The notes under the pieces were generated by a model. It saw only the letters and a list, made by a program, of their open reading frames with translations. It was not told where the DNA came from and ran no database searches. From JAGWBF01 sp965116325 (GTDB taxonomy: Bacteria; Chloroflexota; Dehalococcoidia; Lucifugimonadales; JAGWBF01), in assembly GCA_965116325.1 (NCBI GenBank), contig OZ220675.1, forward strand, positions 868,001 to 932,000: a DNA stretch of 64,000 nucleotides, read 5' to 3'. Numbering within the stretch: position 1 is the first letter of the stretch; each line of letters starts with the position of its first letter. Both the position numbers and the translations under genes were made by a program. Positions 41,143 to 50,036 of this stretch are shown one piece after another.

Positions 41143-42774
41143 ATGTCTTCTCTCAGGTACGGGCTGCTTCTGGCTACGCTGGCTGTTTGCATTGCTGGGT
41201 GCACCTTCACGACGCCGCCCACCCCCATTCTTACCCCAACATCCACACCTACTGTCACGCCGATTCCCTCGCCGTCACCGACACCTACCCTGAGTCCGAC
41301 TCTTAGCCCCGCGGCCAGACCTACTCCAACTCCTACAGTCGCTCCTACTCTTACCCCAGTGCCTACCCTTATCCCTACGGTCACTCTTATTCCCTCCCCG
41401 ACAGTTACCCCAACACCCTCATATACCCCTACGCCAAGGGCTACCCCTACGCAAACAGCTGCTCAAATTGCCGATGCCTACTACCGCACAGTTATCCCTT
41501 GGTACAACTCACGACCTGGGATGTACACAGGGAACGAATGGCATACGCACAGGGAATCAAGGACCCACCTCCGCACCATCTATTCCCTGGACTCCGAGAT
41601 TGCCAGGAAGGTGGCGGGCTTCTCATGGGTGCAGGGCTATATCGGCTGGAGTGAAGTAAGCGTCTTCGAATCGCTGGCGCGACTTACCGAGGTCGCCCCT
41701 GAAGCAGCAGGTCTGGCGATAGATTACCCCTGGTTTGGCGACGGGGTTGCTGAGCACGAAAGTGGGGTCATAAGTTTTCTGTTCCAAATTGCAAAATCGG
41801 ATGAGGCCCTAGGTGTAGAAATAGCATCAACTCCCTGGATCTCCGATGGGGTTTCTGAAGGCATCGGATGGACTGCCACCTTCATGGCCGACGTATGGGA
41901 AGAAGATAGTTCCCTTGCAAATCAATTGGTAGGGTTGTCATGGGTAAGGGACGGGTTGACCGAATCCGAACTATGGGGGTTGAACACGCTTTCCTACATC
42001 GGTTCAATGGATGGCGCCTTGCCTAATCAGATGCTGGAGCTCCCTTGGGTGAGGGACGACGTGACGGAAACCGAACTGACCGCACTGGAGACCCTTTCCC
42101 ATTTGATGGGTACAAATAACTCTCTGGCAGGGCTGACCTTGGGGCTTCATTGGGTGAGGGACGGCGTGACGGAATCCGAACTGACCGCGCTGGAGACTCT
42201 TTACACCTTCGGCTCTATAGATGATGCCCTTGCTGTTCATATCGTGGAGCTCCCATGGGTGATGGATGGTCAAACGGATACCGAGCAGAAGGCGTTGAAT
42301 AACCTGCGCCGCATCGGATCCATCGCCGGCACGCTTTCCTCGCAGATAGCAGGGTTTTCCTGGATCGAGGATGGGGTTACGGAATCCGAGCAGAGGGCGC
42401 TGCAGACCCTGGCCTACATCACAAGCATAGATAGCGCCTTGGCTGTGCAGATCGTGGGACTGCCATGGGTGCAGGATGGGTTGCCGGAATCCGAGCAGAG
42501 GCCGCTGGAATCCATACACAGAATCGCAATCTCTGACAGCTCCCTGGCTGGGCATACCGTGGCGCTCCCATGGGTGAACGATGAGTTGACAGATGGCGAG
42601 CGCAGCGCCCTGGATAAGCTTGACAGAATCGCAAGGATTGATGTCGCCCTGGCTGAGCAGATCGTGGGGCTCCCCTGGGTGATGGATGGGTTGACGGATG
42701 CCGAGTTAAGCGAACTACTAGCGCTGCTGGACTTAGCCAATGAGAACCCCGCTGCGGCCCAAGGCCTTTTGTAG
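41143..42774 (+). CDS. Repeat lipoprotein A with Pro/Thr linker and 35-residue repeats
   Basis: A 543-residue protein starting at ATG 41143, although the frame is open far upstream. A signal peptide ends in CIAGC with Cys20. It is followed by about 85 residues of Pro/Thr/Ser-rich linker, likely spanning the wall or extracellular space. From about residue 150 it has eleven units of about 35 residues marked by (L/F)PW(V/I)xDGxTExE and a closing LAxQIVGLP. The Trp-to-Trp spacing is exactly 35 in the clearest units. The units look helical, like other bacterial helical repeats used for binding. Function unknown. Confidence 0.75.
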   Translation: MSSLRYGLLLATLAVCIAGCTFTTPPTPILTPTSTPTVTPIPSPSPTPTLSPTLSPAARPTPTPTVAPTLTPVPTLIPTVTLIPSPTVTPTPSYTPTPRATPTQTAAQIADAYYRTVIPWYNSRPGMYTGNEWHTHRESRTHLRTIYSLDSEIARKVAGFSWVQGYIGWSEVSVFESLARLTEVAPEAAGLAIDYPWFGDGVAEHESGVISFLFQIAKSDEALGVEIASTPWISDGVSEGIGWTATFMADVWEEDSSLANQLVGLSWVRDGLTESELWGLNTLSYIGSMDGALPNQMLELPWVRDDVTETELTALETLSHLMGTNNSLAGLTLGLHWVRDGVTESELTALETLYTFGSIDDALAVHIVELPWVMDGQTDTEQKALNNLRRIGSIAGTLSSQIAGFSWIEDGVTESEQRALQTLAYITSIDSALAVQIVGLPWVQDGLPESEQRPLESIHRIAISDSSLAGHTVALPWVNDELTDGERSALDKLDRIARIDVALAEQIVGLPWVMDGLTDAELSELLALLDLANENPAAAQGLL

Positions 42775-42819
42775 GAGACCCTGCAGTCCGGAGCAAACTA
42801 GGAAGCGGTGCGCCAGTCA
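42772..42819 (+). repeat. Tail repeat after lipoprotein A (paired with 44033-44079)
   Basis: The sequence after the stop of lipoprotein A recurs after the stop of lipoprotein B with only scattered changes (for example TAG.AGACCCTG..G and GGTGCGCCAGTC). The duplication thus included the downstream flank, not only the coding part. Confidence 0.7.
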
Positions 42820-42934
42820 GGCAGCTTCCACGATTGACATCGCAGGTCAAAGGGGTAGCGGCTGAGTCAGAGACAGATGTGAGCACGCCGGGTTCGGTAT
42901 TTGAGTGAAGGCTGAGGTAGGTGCTGAGACGGAA

Positions 42935-44035
42935 ATGAATTGCCTGCGGTCGATGTTGTTAGTTGTGCTGATGTCGGTCGCTGGGTGCACCTTCACAACT
43001 CCGCCGACTCCCATCCTAGGCCCAACATCCACACTTACTGCTACTCTCACCCCCACGCCGTCGCCGACACGCACCCTAAGTCCGACTCTTAGCCCCGCTG
43101 CCACACCTACCCCAACTCCTACAGTCGCTCCTACTCTTACCCCAGTGCCTACCATTAACCATACGGTCACTCTTATTCCCTCCCCGACAGTTACCCCAAC
43201 GCCCTCACTCACCCCTACGCCTAGGCCTACGCCGACGCAAACAGCTGCTCAAATAGCCAATTCCTACTTCCGCACGGTTATCCCCTGGTACGGCCTACCC
43301 CATGGGACGCACACAGGGACCGCATTGCATACGCACAGTGAAGCAAGGACCCACCTACGGAGCATCTACACCCTGGACTCCGGCCTTGCCGAGAGAGTGG
43401 CTGGCATTTCCTGGGTGCAGAAGTATATAGACTGGCCTGAAGTCAACGCCCTCGAATCGTTGGCGCAACTCATCGACATTGCCCCTGAAGCGGCAGGTCT
43501 GGTGATAGGTTACCCCTGGTTGGGCGACGGGCTTGCTGAGTACGAAGGTGAGGCTTTGCGATTCATGTCAAACATTGCGAAAAGAAATAGGGCGCTGGCT
43601 GTGGAACTCGCAGCAACCCCCTTGATTGCCGAAGAGCCCCCTTTGGCTGACAAATGGGCCATGCGCAATCTGGCCGACATCGCCGACCAAGATGGTTCCC
43701 TTGCTGAGCAGATTGTCGAATTGCCTTGGGTGAGGGATGGATGGACAGAAACCGAACAGTGGGGATTGGGGAGTATTTCCCACATCGGCGTAAAGGATGG
43801 CGCCCTGGCTTCACAGGTCGTGCGGCTCCCCTGGATTAGGGATGGTGTTACGGAAACCGAACAGTGGGTGCTGCACGCTATTGCCAGCATCCACGAATTC
43901 GATGTCACCCTGGCTGCGCAGATCGTGGGACTCCCCTGGGTTATGGATGGGTTGACGGAAGCTGAGCTAAGCGAACTTCTAGCGCTGCTGGACTTAGCCA
44001 ATGAGAATCCTGCTGCACTCCAAGGTCTCTTTTAG
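42935..44035 (+). CDS. Repeat lipoprotein B, shorter duplicate of A
   Basis: A 366-residue paralogue of the preceding protein with the same architecture: signal peptide to SVAGC (Cys18), Pro/Thr linker almost identical to A, then six 35-residue units instead of eleven. One unit has lost its Trp (TPLIAEE). The last unit and C-terminus (QIVGLPWVMDGLT to NENPAALQGLF) are nearly the same as in A, so the length difference comes from loss or gain of internal units. A GTG at 42905 is in frame, but the signal peptide begins at ATG 42935. Confidence 0.72.
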   Translation: MNCLRSMLLVVLMSVAGCTFTTPPTPILGPTSTLTATLTPTPSPTRTLSPTLSPAATPTPTPTVAPTLTPVPTINHTVTLIPSPTVTPTPSLTPTPRPTPTQTAAQIANSYFRTVIPWYGLPHGTHTGTALHTHSEARTHLRSIYTLDSGLAERVAGISWVQKYIDWPEVNALESLAQLIDIAPEAAGLVIGYPWLGDGLAEYEGEALRFMSNIAKRNRALAVELAATPLIAEEPPLADKWAMRNLADIADQDGSLAEQIVELPWVRDGWTETEQWGLGSISHIGVKDGALASQVVRLPWIRDGVTETEQWVLHAIASIHEFDVTLAAQIVGLPWVMDGLTEAELSELLALLDLANENPAALQGLF

Positions 44036-44220
44036 AAGACCCTGTAGACCAGGGAACCTAGAAAGAGGTGCGCCAGTCCATCTCGCAAACCGCCGGGGCG
44101 AGGGCGGCTTGGAACACCATGCTGGACCTGTCAGGAATGGATGCTTAGTAGTGCATCCCCTCCCGGATGTGAAGCGTCTCCCACTGGAGGCCTCGAACCC
44201 TCCTTCTCACATAGCCCGCC

Positions 44221-44250
44221 TTGCCCATTTAAGGCAGGCTATGCTATACT
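44221..44250 (+). promoter_or_regulatory. Likely sigma70-type promoter of rpsB-tsf
   Basis: TTGCCC (44221-44226) and TATACT (44245-44250) are separated by 18 bases. Transcription would start near 44257. Matches are four of six at -35 and five of six at -10. Confidence 0.55.
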
Positions 44251-44293
44251 TTTGGGCGGATTTGTAACCTGGAATGGTGCGTGTTCGTCCTTG

Positions 44294-44313
44294 AGCAGGT
44301 TATGTAACCTGCT
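44294..44313 (+). promoter_or_regulatory. Palindrome in the rpsB leader
   Basis: AGCAGGTTA, TG, TAACCTGCT forms a perfect inverted repeat, followed by tctttta. A second TAACCTG occurs upstream at 44265-44271. It could be a weak terminator/attenuator, an S2-binding site or an operator; the two-base loop would need opening in RNA, which makes a DNA site plausible. Confidence 0.5.
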
Positions 44314-44366
44314 TCTTTTATAGATACGGAACTCAGCGAACTAGAGCTTGGCGAAAGGCAGGTCCT

Positions 44367-45344
44367 ATGGTAGAAGCGCCCGAAGTTAGCCCTCCTCCGA
44401 GGGAGCCGGTAACGATGAAGACCCTCCTGGAGGCTGGGGTCCACTTCGGACACCAGACCAGGCGGTGGAACCCCAACATGAAGAGGTATATCTTCACCCA
44501 CCGCAACGGCATTCACATCATAGACCTGCAGCAGACCCTCGTCCTTCTGGAGAACGCCTGCAAAGCCATTACCCAGCTTGTCGCCAGCGGTGGCGATATC
44601 CTGTTCGTAGGGACCAAGAAGCAGGCCCAGGAGACCATCCAACAGGAAGCTCGGCGAAGCAACATGCCCTATATCAACCAGCGCTGGCTGGGGGGCACGC
44701 TGACCAACTTCAAGACCATCAGGGCCCGCATCAACTACATGGTCCAGCTGGAAGAACGCATCGAAAAGGGTGCGCTTCTGGGCCTCACCAAGAAGGAAAG
44801 CCTGAAGCTCCAGGACGAACTGAACCGGCTGCACAAGTACTTCGAAGGCATTCGAGACGTCACTTCCATGCCGGCTGCCTTGTTCGTCATAGATATCGAG
44901 AAGGAAGATATCTGCATTGCCGAAGCCGTCAGGCTGGGCATTCCCATCGTGGCCCTGGTGGACAGCAACTGCGACCCCAATCTCGTTACGGTGCCCATTC
45001 CCGGAAACGACGATGCCATCAGGTCTATACGACTTATCGCCGGCAGGGTTGCCGACGCCATCCTGGAAGGGCTACGACAAAGGGCGCCCCTGGAGCCGGA
45101 AATCGACGAAGAGATGGAGGAGGAAGACGAGGAGGAGAAGCCGGAGTTCCTGGAGTTGGATGCCCAGGAGTTGGAGTCCGCCTTGTCCTTCAGAGCGACC
45201 CCTCAAGATGCACCCGTCGCAGAGGCGCCGCCAGTGGAACAGCCGGTTGGTCAAACCCCGACCGAGAACATCGAAAATGCCGCGGCGACGGTCCCAGCTG
45301 CTGAAGAAGCTCCTGACGCCGATGCCCCAACCCAAGCAGCCTAA
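44367..45344 (+). CDS. rpsB: 30S ribosomal protein S2 with acidic C-terminal extension
   Basis: A 325-residue S2. The core is complete: KTLLEAGVHFGHQTRRWNP, MPYINQRWLGGTLTNF, GIPIVALVDSNCDP and the TVPIPGNDDAIRSI region, ending by about residue 240. About 85 extra residues follow, rich in Glu/Asp then Ala/Pro (EIDEEMEEEDEEEKPEFL onward). Long acidic tails on S2 occur in several Chloroflexota. It heads the translation operon with tsf 54 bp downstream. Confidence 0.97.
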   Translation: MVEAPEVSPPPREPVTMKTLLEAGVHFGHQTRRWNPNMKRYIFTHRNGIHIIDLQQTLVLLENACKAITQLVASGGDILFVGTKKQAQETIQQEARRSNMPYINQRWLGGTLTNFKTIRARINYMVQLEERIEKGALLGLTKKESLKLQDELNRLHKYFEGIRDVTSMPAALFVIDIEKEDICIAEAVRLGIPIVALVDSNCDPNLVTVPIPGNDDAIRSIRLIAGRVADAILEGLRQRAPLEPEIDEEMEEEDEEEKPEFLELDAQELESALSFRATPQDAPVAEAPPVEQPVGQTPTENIENAAATVPAAEEAPDADAPTQAA

Positions 45345-45398
45345 CATCCCGGGGCCGAACGGCCTCCACTAAGTGAACATCCAATCGGGGGAACATTC

Positions 45399-45905
45399 TT
45401 GGACATAAGTGTAGAAATGATCAGAGACCTCCGGCAAAGGACCGGAGCCGGTGTGATGGACTGCAAGCGGGCCCTGGAGGAGTCCGAGGGGAACGCTGAG
45501 AAGGCAGAAGATGTCCTACGGGAGCAGGGCCTCGCCAGCGCTGCCAAGAAGGTGGGACGGGAAACCCGGGAAGGTGTGGTACACGCCTATATCCACACCG
45601 GCGGACGCGTAGGAGCGCTGGTGCAGCTAGACTGCGAAACCGACTTCGTAGCCCGCACCCCGGAATTCCAGGAGCTAGCTCACAACCTTGCCATGCAGAT
45701 AGCGGCGATGCCCTCCACCTCATACGTCAGCAAGGATGACGTCGACGAGGAAGAAAACCGCCCCATTGAAGAGATCAGTCTCCTGGACCAGTCCTACATA
45801 AAGGACCCGTCCCGCACGGTGAACGACATCATCCAGGATGCTATCGCCAGGGTAGGGGAAAATGTGAAGGTGCGCCGGTTTTCCCGCTTTGCCCTGGGGG
45901 AATGA
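45399..45905 (+). CDS. tsf: Elongation factor Ts, short form
   Basis: A 168-residue EF-Ts from TTG 45399. It has the N-terminal UBA-like helix set (IRDLRQRTGAGVMDCKRAL), the linker and DCETDFVARTPEFQELAHNLAMQIAA, the nucleotide-exchange core. It lacks the long second half-domain of E. coli EF-Ts (283 residues), as do Thermus and many Chloroflexota versions, which act as dimers. The stop is 15 bp before pyrH. Confidence 0.95.
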   Translation: MDISVEMIRDLRQRTGAGVMDCKRALEESEGNAEKAEDVLREQGLASAAKKVGRETREGVVHAYIHTGGRVGALVQLDCETDFVARTPEFQELAHNLAMQIAAMPSTSYVSKDDVDEEENRPIEEISLLDQSYIKDPSRTVNDIIQDAIARVGENVKVRRFSRFALGE

Positions 45906-45920
45906 CGGCTTGGGGGTACC

Positions 45921-46646
45921 TTGGCTAACTCCTGCTACAAACGGGTGCTCCTGAAGCTAAGCGGCCAGTCCCTCAGCGGCGAAGGCCACTACGGAATCGA
46001 CCCCCTTGCGGTCCGCTACGCCGCCGAGCAGATCAAGGAAGCTTCCGACCTGGGTGTGGAGCTTGGCGTAGTCATAGGGGGAGGCAATATCTGGCGGGGG
46101 CTGGAGGCGGAGAGCTGGGGGATGGACAGGGCCACTGCAGACTACGCAGGTATGCTTGCCACCGTCATGAACGCCCTCGCCCTCCAGGATGCCCTGGAGC
46201 GAATGGGCCTGACCACCCGCACCCAGACCGCACTGCAGGTCCAATCGGTCGCCGAGCCATACATTCGCCGGCGCGCCATGCGTCACCTGGAAAAGGGCAG
46301 GGTGGTAATCTTCGCGGCCGGCACGGGAAACCCTTTCATGACTACTGACACCACATCCGCCCTGCGAGCCGTCGAGATCGGCGCTGAGGTGCTGATGATG
46401 GGCAAGAACAACGTAGATGCGGTCTATGACTCCGACCCTAATGAAAACCCACAGGCTCAGCCCTTCGCCAAGCTGAGCTATCTCGATGCCCTGAACTTGC
46501 GCTTGAAGATAATGGACACGACCGCCCTTTCTTTGTGCATGGACAACTCCCTTCCTATAATTGTGTTCGACCTGTTCCAGCCGGGAAGCATTCGTCGCGT
46601 TCTCTCGGGAGAACCGGTGGGTACCCGAATTTCAGGAGGAGAGTAG
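45921..46646 (+). CDS. pyrH: UMP kinase
   Basis: A 241-residue bacterial UMP kinase of the amino-acid-kinase fold, from TTG behind gggggt. Seen are VLLKLSGQSLSGEGHYGID, VVIGGGNIWRG, DYAGMLATVMNALALQDAL and FAAGTGNPFMTTDT. It converts UMP to UDP. It is placed between tsf and frr, the conserved bacterial order, and its stop is 2 bp before the frr ATG. Confidence 0.96.
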   Translation: MANSCYKRVLLKLSGQSLSGEGHYGIDPLAVRYAAEQIKEASDLGVELGVVIGGGNIWRGLEAESWGMDRATADYAGMLATVMNALALQDALERMGLTTRTQTALQVQSVAEPYIRRRAMRHLEKGRVVIFAAGTGNPFMTTDTTSALRAVEIGAEVLMMGKNNVDAVYDSDPNENPQAQPFAKLSYLDALNLRLKIMDTTALSLCMDNSLPIIVFDLFQPGSIRRVLSGEPVGTRISGGE

Positions 46647-46648
46647 AT

Positions 46649-47236
46649 ATGACGACCGAAGGCGGGTCCGCACCCAAGCTCGCGGAAGATGTGTTGTCTG
46701 AAGGGCAATCGAGAATGGGCAAGGCCATCGAAGCGCTGAAGCGGGAACTAAACTCGGTACGCACTGGCCGGGCAACTCCCTCCCTGATTGAGAACCTGTC
46801 CATCGAATACTACGGGACCCCCACTCCCCTGAGCCAGCTGGCTACCATCACCGCTCCGGAGGCCCGATCCCTTACAGTTCAGCCCTGGGACAAGCAGGCC
46901 CTCAGGGACATAGAAAAGAGCATCCAGAAGTCTGAGCTGGGTCTGAACCCATCCAACGACGGCAGCATCATCAGGATCCCCATTCCCCCCCTGAGCCAGG
47001 AAAGGCGCAGGGAGATGGTCAAGATGCTGAAGCAGAAGGCAGAGAACGGCAAACTGGCTGTCCGGAACATTCGCCGGGACGCAATAGAACAGCTCCGTTC
47101 CATGGAGAAGAACAAGGACCTGTCCCAGGACGAAAACCGGAGGGCCCAGGACACCCTGCAGAAGTACACCGACCAGCACATCGCCAACATCGACCAGCTC
47201 TCCTCCTCCAAAGAATCGGAGATAATGCAGGTCTGA
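46649..47236 (+). CDS. frr: Ribosome recycling factor
   Basis: A 195-residue RRF starting at ATG 46649 behind aggagga. RTGRATPSLIENLSIEYYG is near residue 42 and LTEERR-like SQERRREMVKMLKQKAEN near residue 122, with the two-domain helix pattern intact. It splits post-termination ribosomes with EF-G. About ten N-terminal residues exceed the usual 185. Confidence 0.96.
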   Translation: MTTEGGSAPKLAEDVLSEGQSRMGKAIEALKRELNSVRTGRATPSLIENLSIEYYGTPTPLSQLATITAPEARSLTVQPWDKQALRDIEKSIQKSELGLNPSNDGSIIRIPIPPLSQERRREMVKMLKQKAENGKLAVRNIRRDAIEQLRSMEKNKDLSQDENRRAQDTLQKYTDQHIANIDQLSSSKESEIMQV

Positions 47237-47255
47237 TCCTGAGAACCGATCCCCC

Positions 47256-48005
47256 ATGCAGCTAAGAACCACTCAATCAAAGCCGGCTATACCTGCCGTG
47301 AAGGTGCCCAACCACGTAGCCATCATCATGGATGGCAACGGGAGGTGGGCAACCAGGCAGGGGCTTCCCCGCTTGGAGGGGCACCGGGCAGGTGTGGACA
47401 ACCTCCACAGGGTGCTCGATTGCCTGGCGGGCTACGGCGTCAAGCACGTGACCCTGTTCGCCTTCTCCACGGAAAACTGGGGAAGGCCCGAGGACGAAGT
47501 CTCCGGCCTCATGTCCATCCTCGAAGAGGTGATCTACGTTGAAGCTGAGGCCCTGCACAGCAAGGATGTTCGGGTGCGCCACATAGGGCGCAAAGACCGC
47601 CTGTCTGCCCAGCTCTTGGATGCCGTCGACTACACCCAGGACCTCACCAAGAACAACAGCTCAATCAATCTGAACGTGGCCTTCGACTATGGCGGGAGAG
47701 ATGAAATCCTGGAGGCGATAAAGCAGATAGTGCGCGAAGGCCTATGCCCCGACGATCTGGACGAGCAGGTCTTCACCAGGTACCTGTACACCAACGGCCT
47801 GCCCGACCCGGACCTGATTATCCGGACGGCAGGCGAGCTGCGCTTAAGTAACTTCCTGATTTGGCAGTCCGCCTATAGCGAGTACTTCACCACAGCATCT
47901 CTGTGGCCGGACCTCGGTGAAGACGAGATTGCCGAAGCCATGGAGTCCTACAGCCAACGCCAGAGGCGGTTCGGCGCCCTGAGGTCCGAAGACTCCTCCG
48001 GCTAG
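47256..48005 (+). CDS. uppS: Isoprenyl transferase (undecaprenyl diphosphate synthase)
   Basis: A 249-residue cis-prenyltransferase: HVAIIMDGNGRWATRQGL with the catalytic Asp, GHRAGVDNLHRVL, LFAFSTENWGRP and the C-terminal PDPDLIIRTAGELRLSNFL with the RxG..RxSxF diphosphate site. It makes the C55 lipid carrier for cell-wall precursors. It lies 19 bp after frr and 8 bp before cdsA. Confidence 0.95.
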   Translation: MQLRTTQSKPAIPAVKVPNHVAIIMDGNGRWATRQGLPRLEGHRAGVDNLHRVLDCLAGYGVKHVTLFAFSTENWGRPEDEVSGLMSILEEVIYVEAEALHSKDVRVRHIGRKDRLSAQLLDAVDYTQDLTKNNSSINLNVAFDYGGRDEILEAIKQIVREGLCPDDLDEQVFTRYLYTNGLPDPDLIIRTAGELRLSNFLIWQSAYSEYFTTASLWPDLGEDEIAEAMESYSQRQRRFGALRSEDSSG

Positions 48006-48013
48006 GCTCCCCC

Positions 48014-48835
48014 GTGGCTGGCAGACTACTTACCGCCCTGGTAGGCATCCCCCTTCTGCTTGGCGCCATCTGGCTCGGCACCCCGTGGCTGACGATCCTC
48101 GTGGGGGCGGCGGCGCTCTTGGGGCTGCGGGAGTACCACCAGATGACCAGCCCAACACCCTCCCTCGTGCCCTTAGCGCTTGCGGCTGCTTGGGGCTTAG
48201 TCATCATCGTATCCGCGCAGCTCACAGAACTCTGGACGGAGTATCTCCCCCACGCTCTCCTCGGGGCAGGCATCCTTCTCTCGATACCTTGGCTGCTGGC
48301 TAACCTTCGCGGAGAAGGAGCACTATTCCGGTGGGGTGCGCGGGTCTTCGGTCCCTTCTACGTAGCTTTCCTTCTTGCTCATGCCCTGCTAATCAGGGAG
48401 CTGGATGGAGGCTCTGAGTTGGGCCGGGACTGGCTCTTCTTCGGGATAATCGTGGTCTTTGCTACCGACACGGGGGCCTTCTTCACCGGCAGGCTCATCG
48501 GTAGGCACAAGATGGCCCCCAGCATCAGCCCTGGCAAGACCTGGGAGGGCGCTTTCGGAGGAATGGTCTGGGCCATCGGCATTGCCCTGCTCCTCGGCGC
48601 CATTCTGGAGCTTCGGGTTCCCGGGTGGCAGGCCGCCGTCGTGGGAGCGGCGGCTGGGGTGGCCGCCCAGCTGGGAGACCTCCTGGAATCCCGGCTGAAA
48701 AGGGCCTCCGGCGTTAAGGATGCAGGCAGCCTCCTCCCAGGCCACGGAGGCATCCTGGACAGGGCGGATTCCATTGTACTGGCTATCCCCGCAGTGTATT
48801 ATCTTGTCAAGTTTGCGCTGGACACCTCCGCATAG
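48014..48835 (+). CDS. cdsA: Phosphatidate cytidylyltransferase
   Basis: A 273-residue integral membrane protein with about seven hydrophobic segments. The CDP-alcohol signature SPGKTWEGAFGGM (about residues 172-184) and QLGDLLESRLKRASGVKDAG with GHGGILDRADS near the C-terminus are intact. It makes CDP-diacylglycerol from phosphatidate and CTP. Start is GTG. Confidence 0.94.
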   Translation: MAGRLLTALVGIPLLLGAIWLGTPWLTILVGAAALLGLREYHQMTSPTPSLVPLALAAAWGLVIIVSAQLTELWTEYLPHALLGAGILLSIPWLLANLRGEGALFRWGARVFGPFYVAFLLAHALLIRELDGGSELGRDWLFFGIIVVFATDTGAFFTGRLIGRHKMAPSISPGKTWEGAFGGMVWAIGIALLLGAILELRVPGWQAAVVGAAAGVAAQLGDLLESRLKRASGVKDAGSLLPGHGGILDRADSIVLAIPAVYYLVKFALDTSA

Positions 48836-48860
48836 CTTTTGAGTGCAAGGCGGTGAATGG

Positions 48861-50009
48861 ATGAAGGGCCTGGTAGTCCTTGGCTCCACGGGCTCCATAG
48901 GGGTGCAGACCCTTGATGTGGTCCGGGAGATGCCGGAGCGGTTCCATGTCCTGGGACTGGCTGCCGGAAGGAACGTGGACCTGCTGGTCAACCAGGTTTC
49001 CGAGTTCAGCCCCCGGATGGTGTACTGCGCTGACGAGGCGGGGAGGTCGAGGCTCGATGGTAGCGGGGCCTTCATGCCCATGGAGGAGATGGTCGCCGAC
49101 CCCGAAGTCGGGCTCGTAATGGCCTCCACCATCGGGACGGCCGGCTTGATTCCCACGGTGAAAGCCCTGGAGTGTGGCAAGACCGTTGCCCTGGCAAACA
49201 AGGAAGTAATCATCATGGCCGGCCCCCTCATCCGGTCCTTGGCGGGGACGGCGGGACGCGTCCTGATGCCCGTGGACAGCGAACCCAGCGCCATCTGGCA
49301 GAGCATCCAGGGGGAAACCAGCGCAGTTCGCCGTCTGATGATCACAGCATCGGGCGGCCCCTTCCGAAAATCATCCATCCAGGACCTGGAGAAGGTCACC
49401 CCTGAGCAGGCCCTGAAACACCCTACCTGGAACATGGGCAGGAAGATCACCATCGACTCGGCGACCCTCATGAACAAAGCTTTCGAGGTCATCGAGGCCC
49501 ACTGGCTCTTCGACGTTCCCTGGGAGAACATCGAGGTGGTGGTGCACCCCCAGAGCATCATTCACTCCATGGTGGAGATGGCCGATGGCTCGGTGAAAGC
49601 CCAGATGGGGCCGCCGGACATGCGCCTTCCCATCCAGTACTCCATGCTGTACCCGGAGCGCATCCCCAACCGGCTGATCCCCCACCTGGACCTTGGTTCG
49701 CCGTTGGACATCAATTTCGAGCCCCTCGACCCTGCGCGCTACCCCTGTTTCGCCCTTGCAGTAGAGGCTGGGCAGAAGGGTGGCACCTACCCGGCCGCCC
49801 TCAGCGCCGCCGACGAAGTTGCGGTGGACCGCTTCTTGGATGGCAGGATCGGGTTCCTGGATATTCCCCGGGTCCTCGAAACAGTCCTGACAAAGCACAC
49901 GTCCACAGGCGGCGAAACCCTCGAGGAGATATTGGAGGCCGACAGGACGGCACGGCTGGATGCCGAAGCTGCGGCTGACTCCCTTCACGATCGCGTCCTC
50001 TCAGGATGA
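48861..50009 (+). CDS. dxr: 1-deoxy-D-xylulose-5-phosphate reductoisomerase
   Basis: A 382-residue enzyme starting at ATG 48861 (the frame opens six codons earlier at GTG; the ATG follows aaggcgg). NADPH-binding VLGSTGSIGVQTLDVV is at residues 5-20. The metal site VDSEPSAIWQ and SGGPFRKSSIQDL follow, as do the catalytic loop HPTWNMGRKITIDSATLMN and VHPQSIIHSMVEM. It performs the second step of the non-mevalonate isoprenoid path, completed by ispG nearby. Confidence 0.96.
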   Translation: MKGLVVLGSTGSIGVQTLDVVREMPERFHVLGLAAGRNVDLLVNQVSEFSPRMVYCADEAGRSRLDGSGAFMPMEEMVADPEVGLVMASTIGTAGLIPTVKALECGKTVALANKEVIIMAGPLIRSLAGTAGRVLMPVDSEPSAIWQSIQGETSAVRRLMITASGGPFRKSSIQDLEKVTPEQALKHPTWNMGRKITIDSATLMNKAFEVIEAHWLFDVPWENIEVVVHPQSIIHSMVEMADGSVKAQMGPPDMRLPIQYSMLYPERIPNRLIPHLDLGSPLDINFEPLDPARYPCFALAVEAGQKGGTYPAALSAADEVAVDRFLDGRIGFLDIPRVLETVLTKHTSTGGETLEEILEADRTARLDAEAAADSLHDRVLSG

Positions 50010-50036
50010 TGTGAAGGGCCTCCGAGGCCGTACCCC

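Larger units (their letters stand above)
44036..44366. other. Leader region of rpsB
   Basis: A 331-base stretch holding, in order, the tail repeat of lipoprotein B, non-coding sequence, the rpsB promoter (44221-44250), and a transcribed leader of about 110 bases with a perfect palindrome (44294-44313). No gene is seen. The long leader suggests post-transcriptional control of S2. Confidence 0.55.

Noticed and set aside
48389..49561. 390-codon minus-strand frame over cdsA-dxr
   Set aside because: Antisense to two well-identified genes and crosses their boundary; low-complexity sequence.
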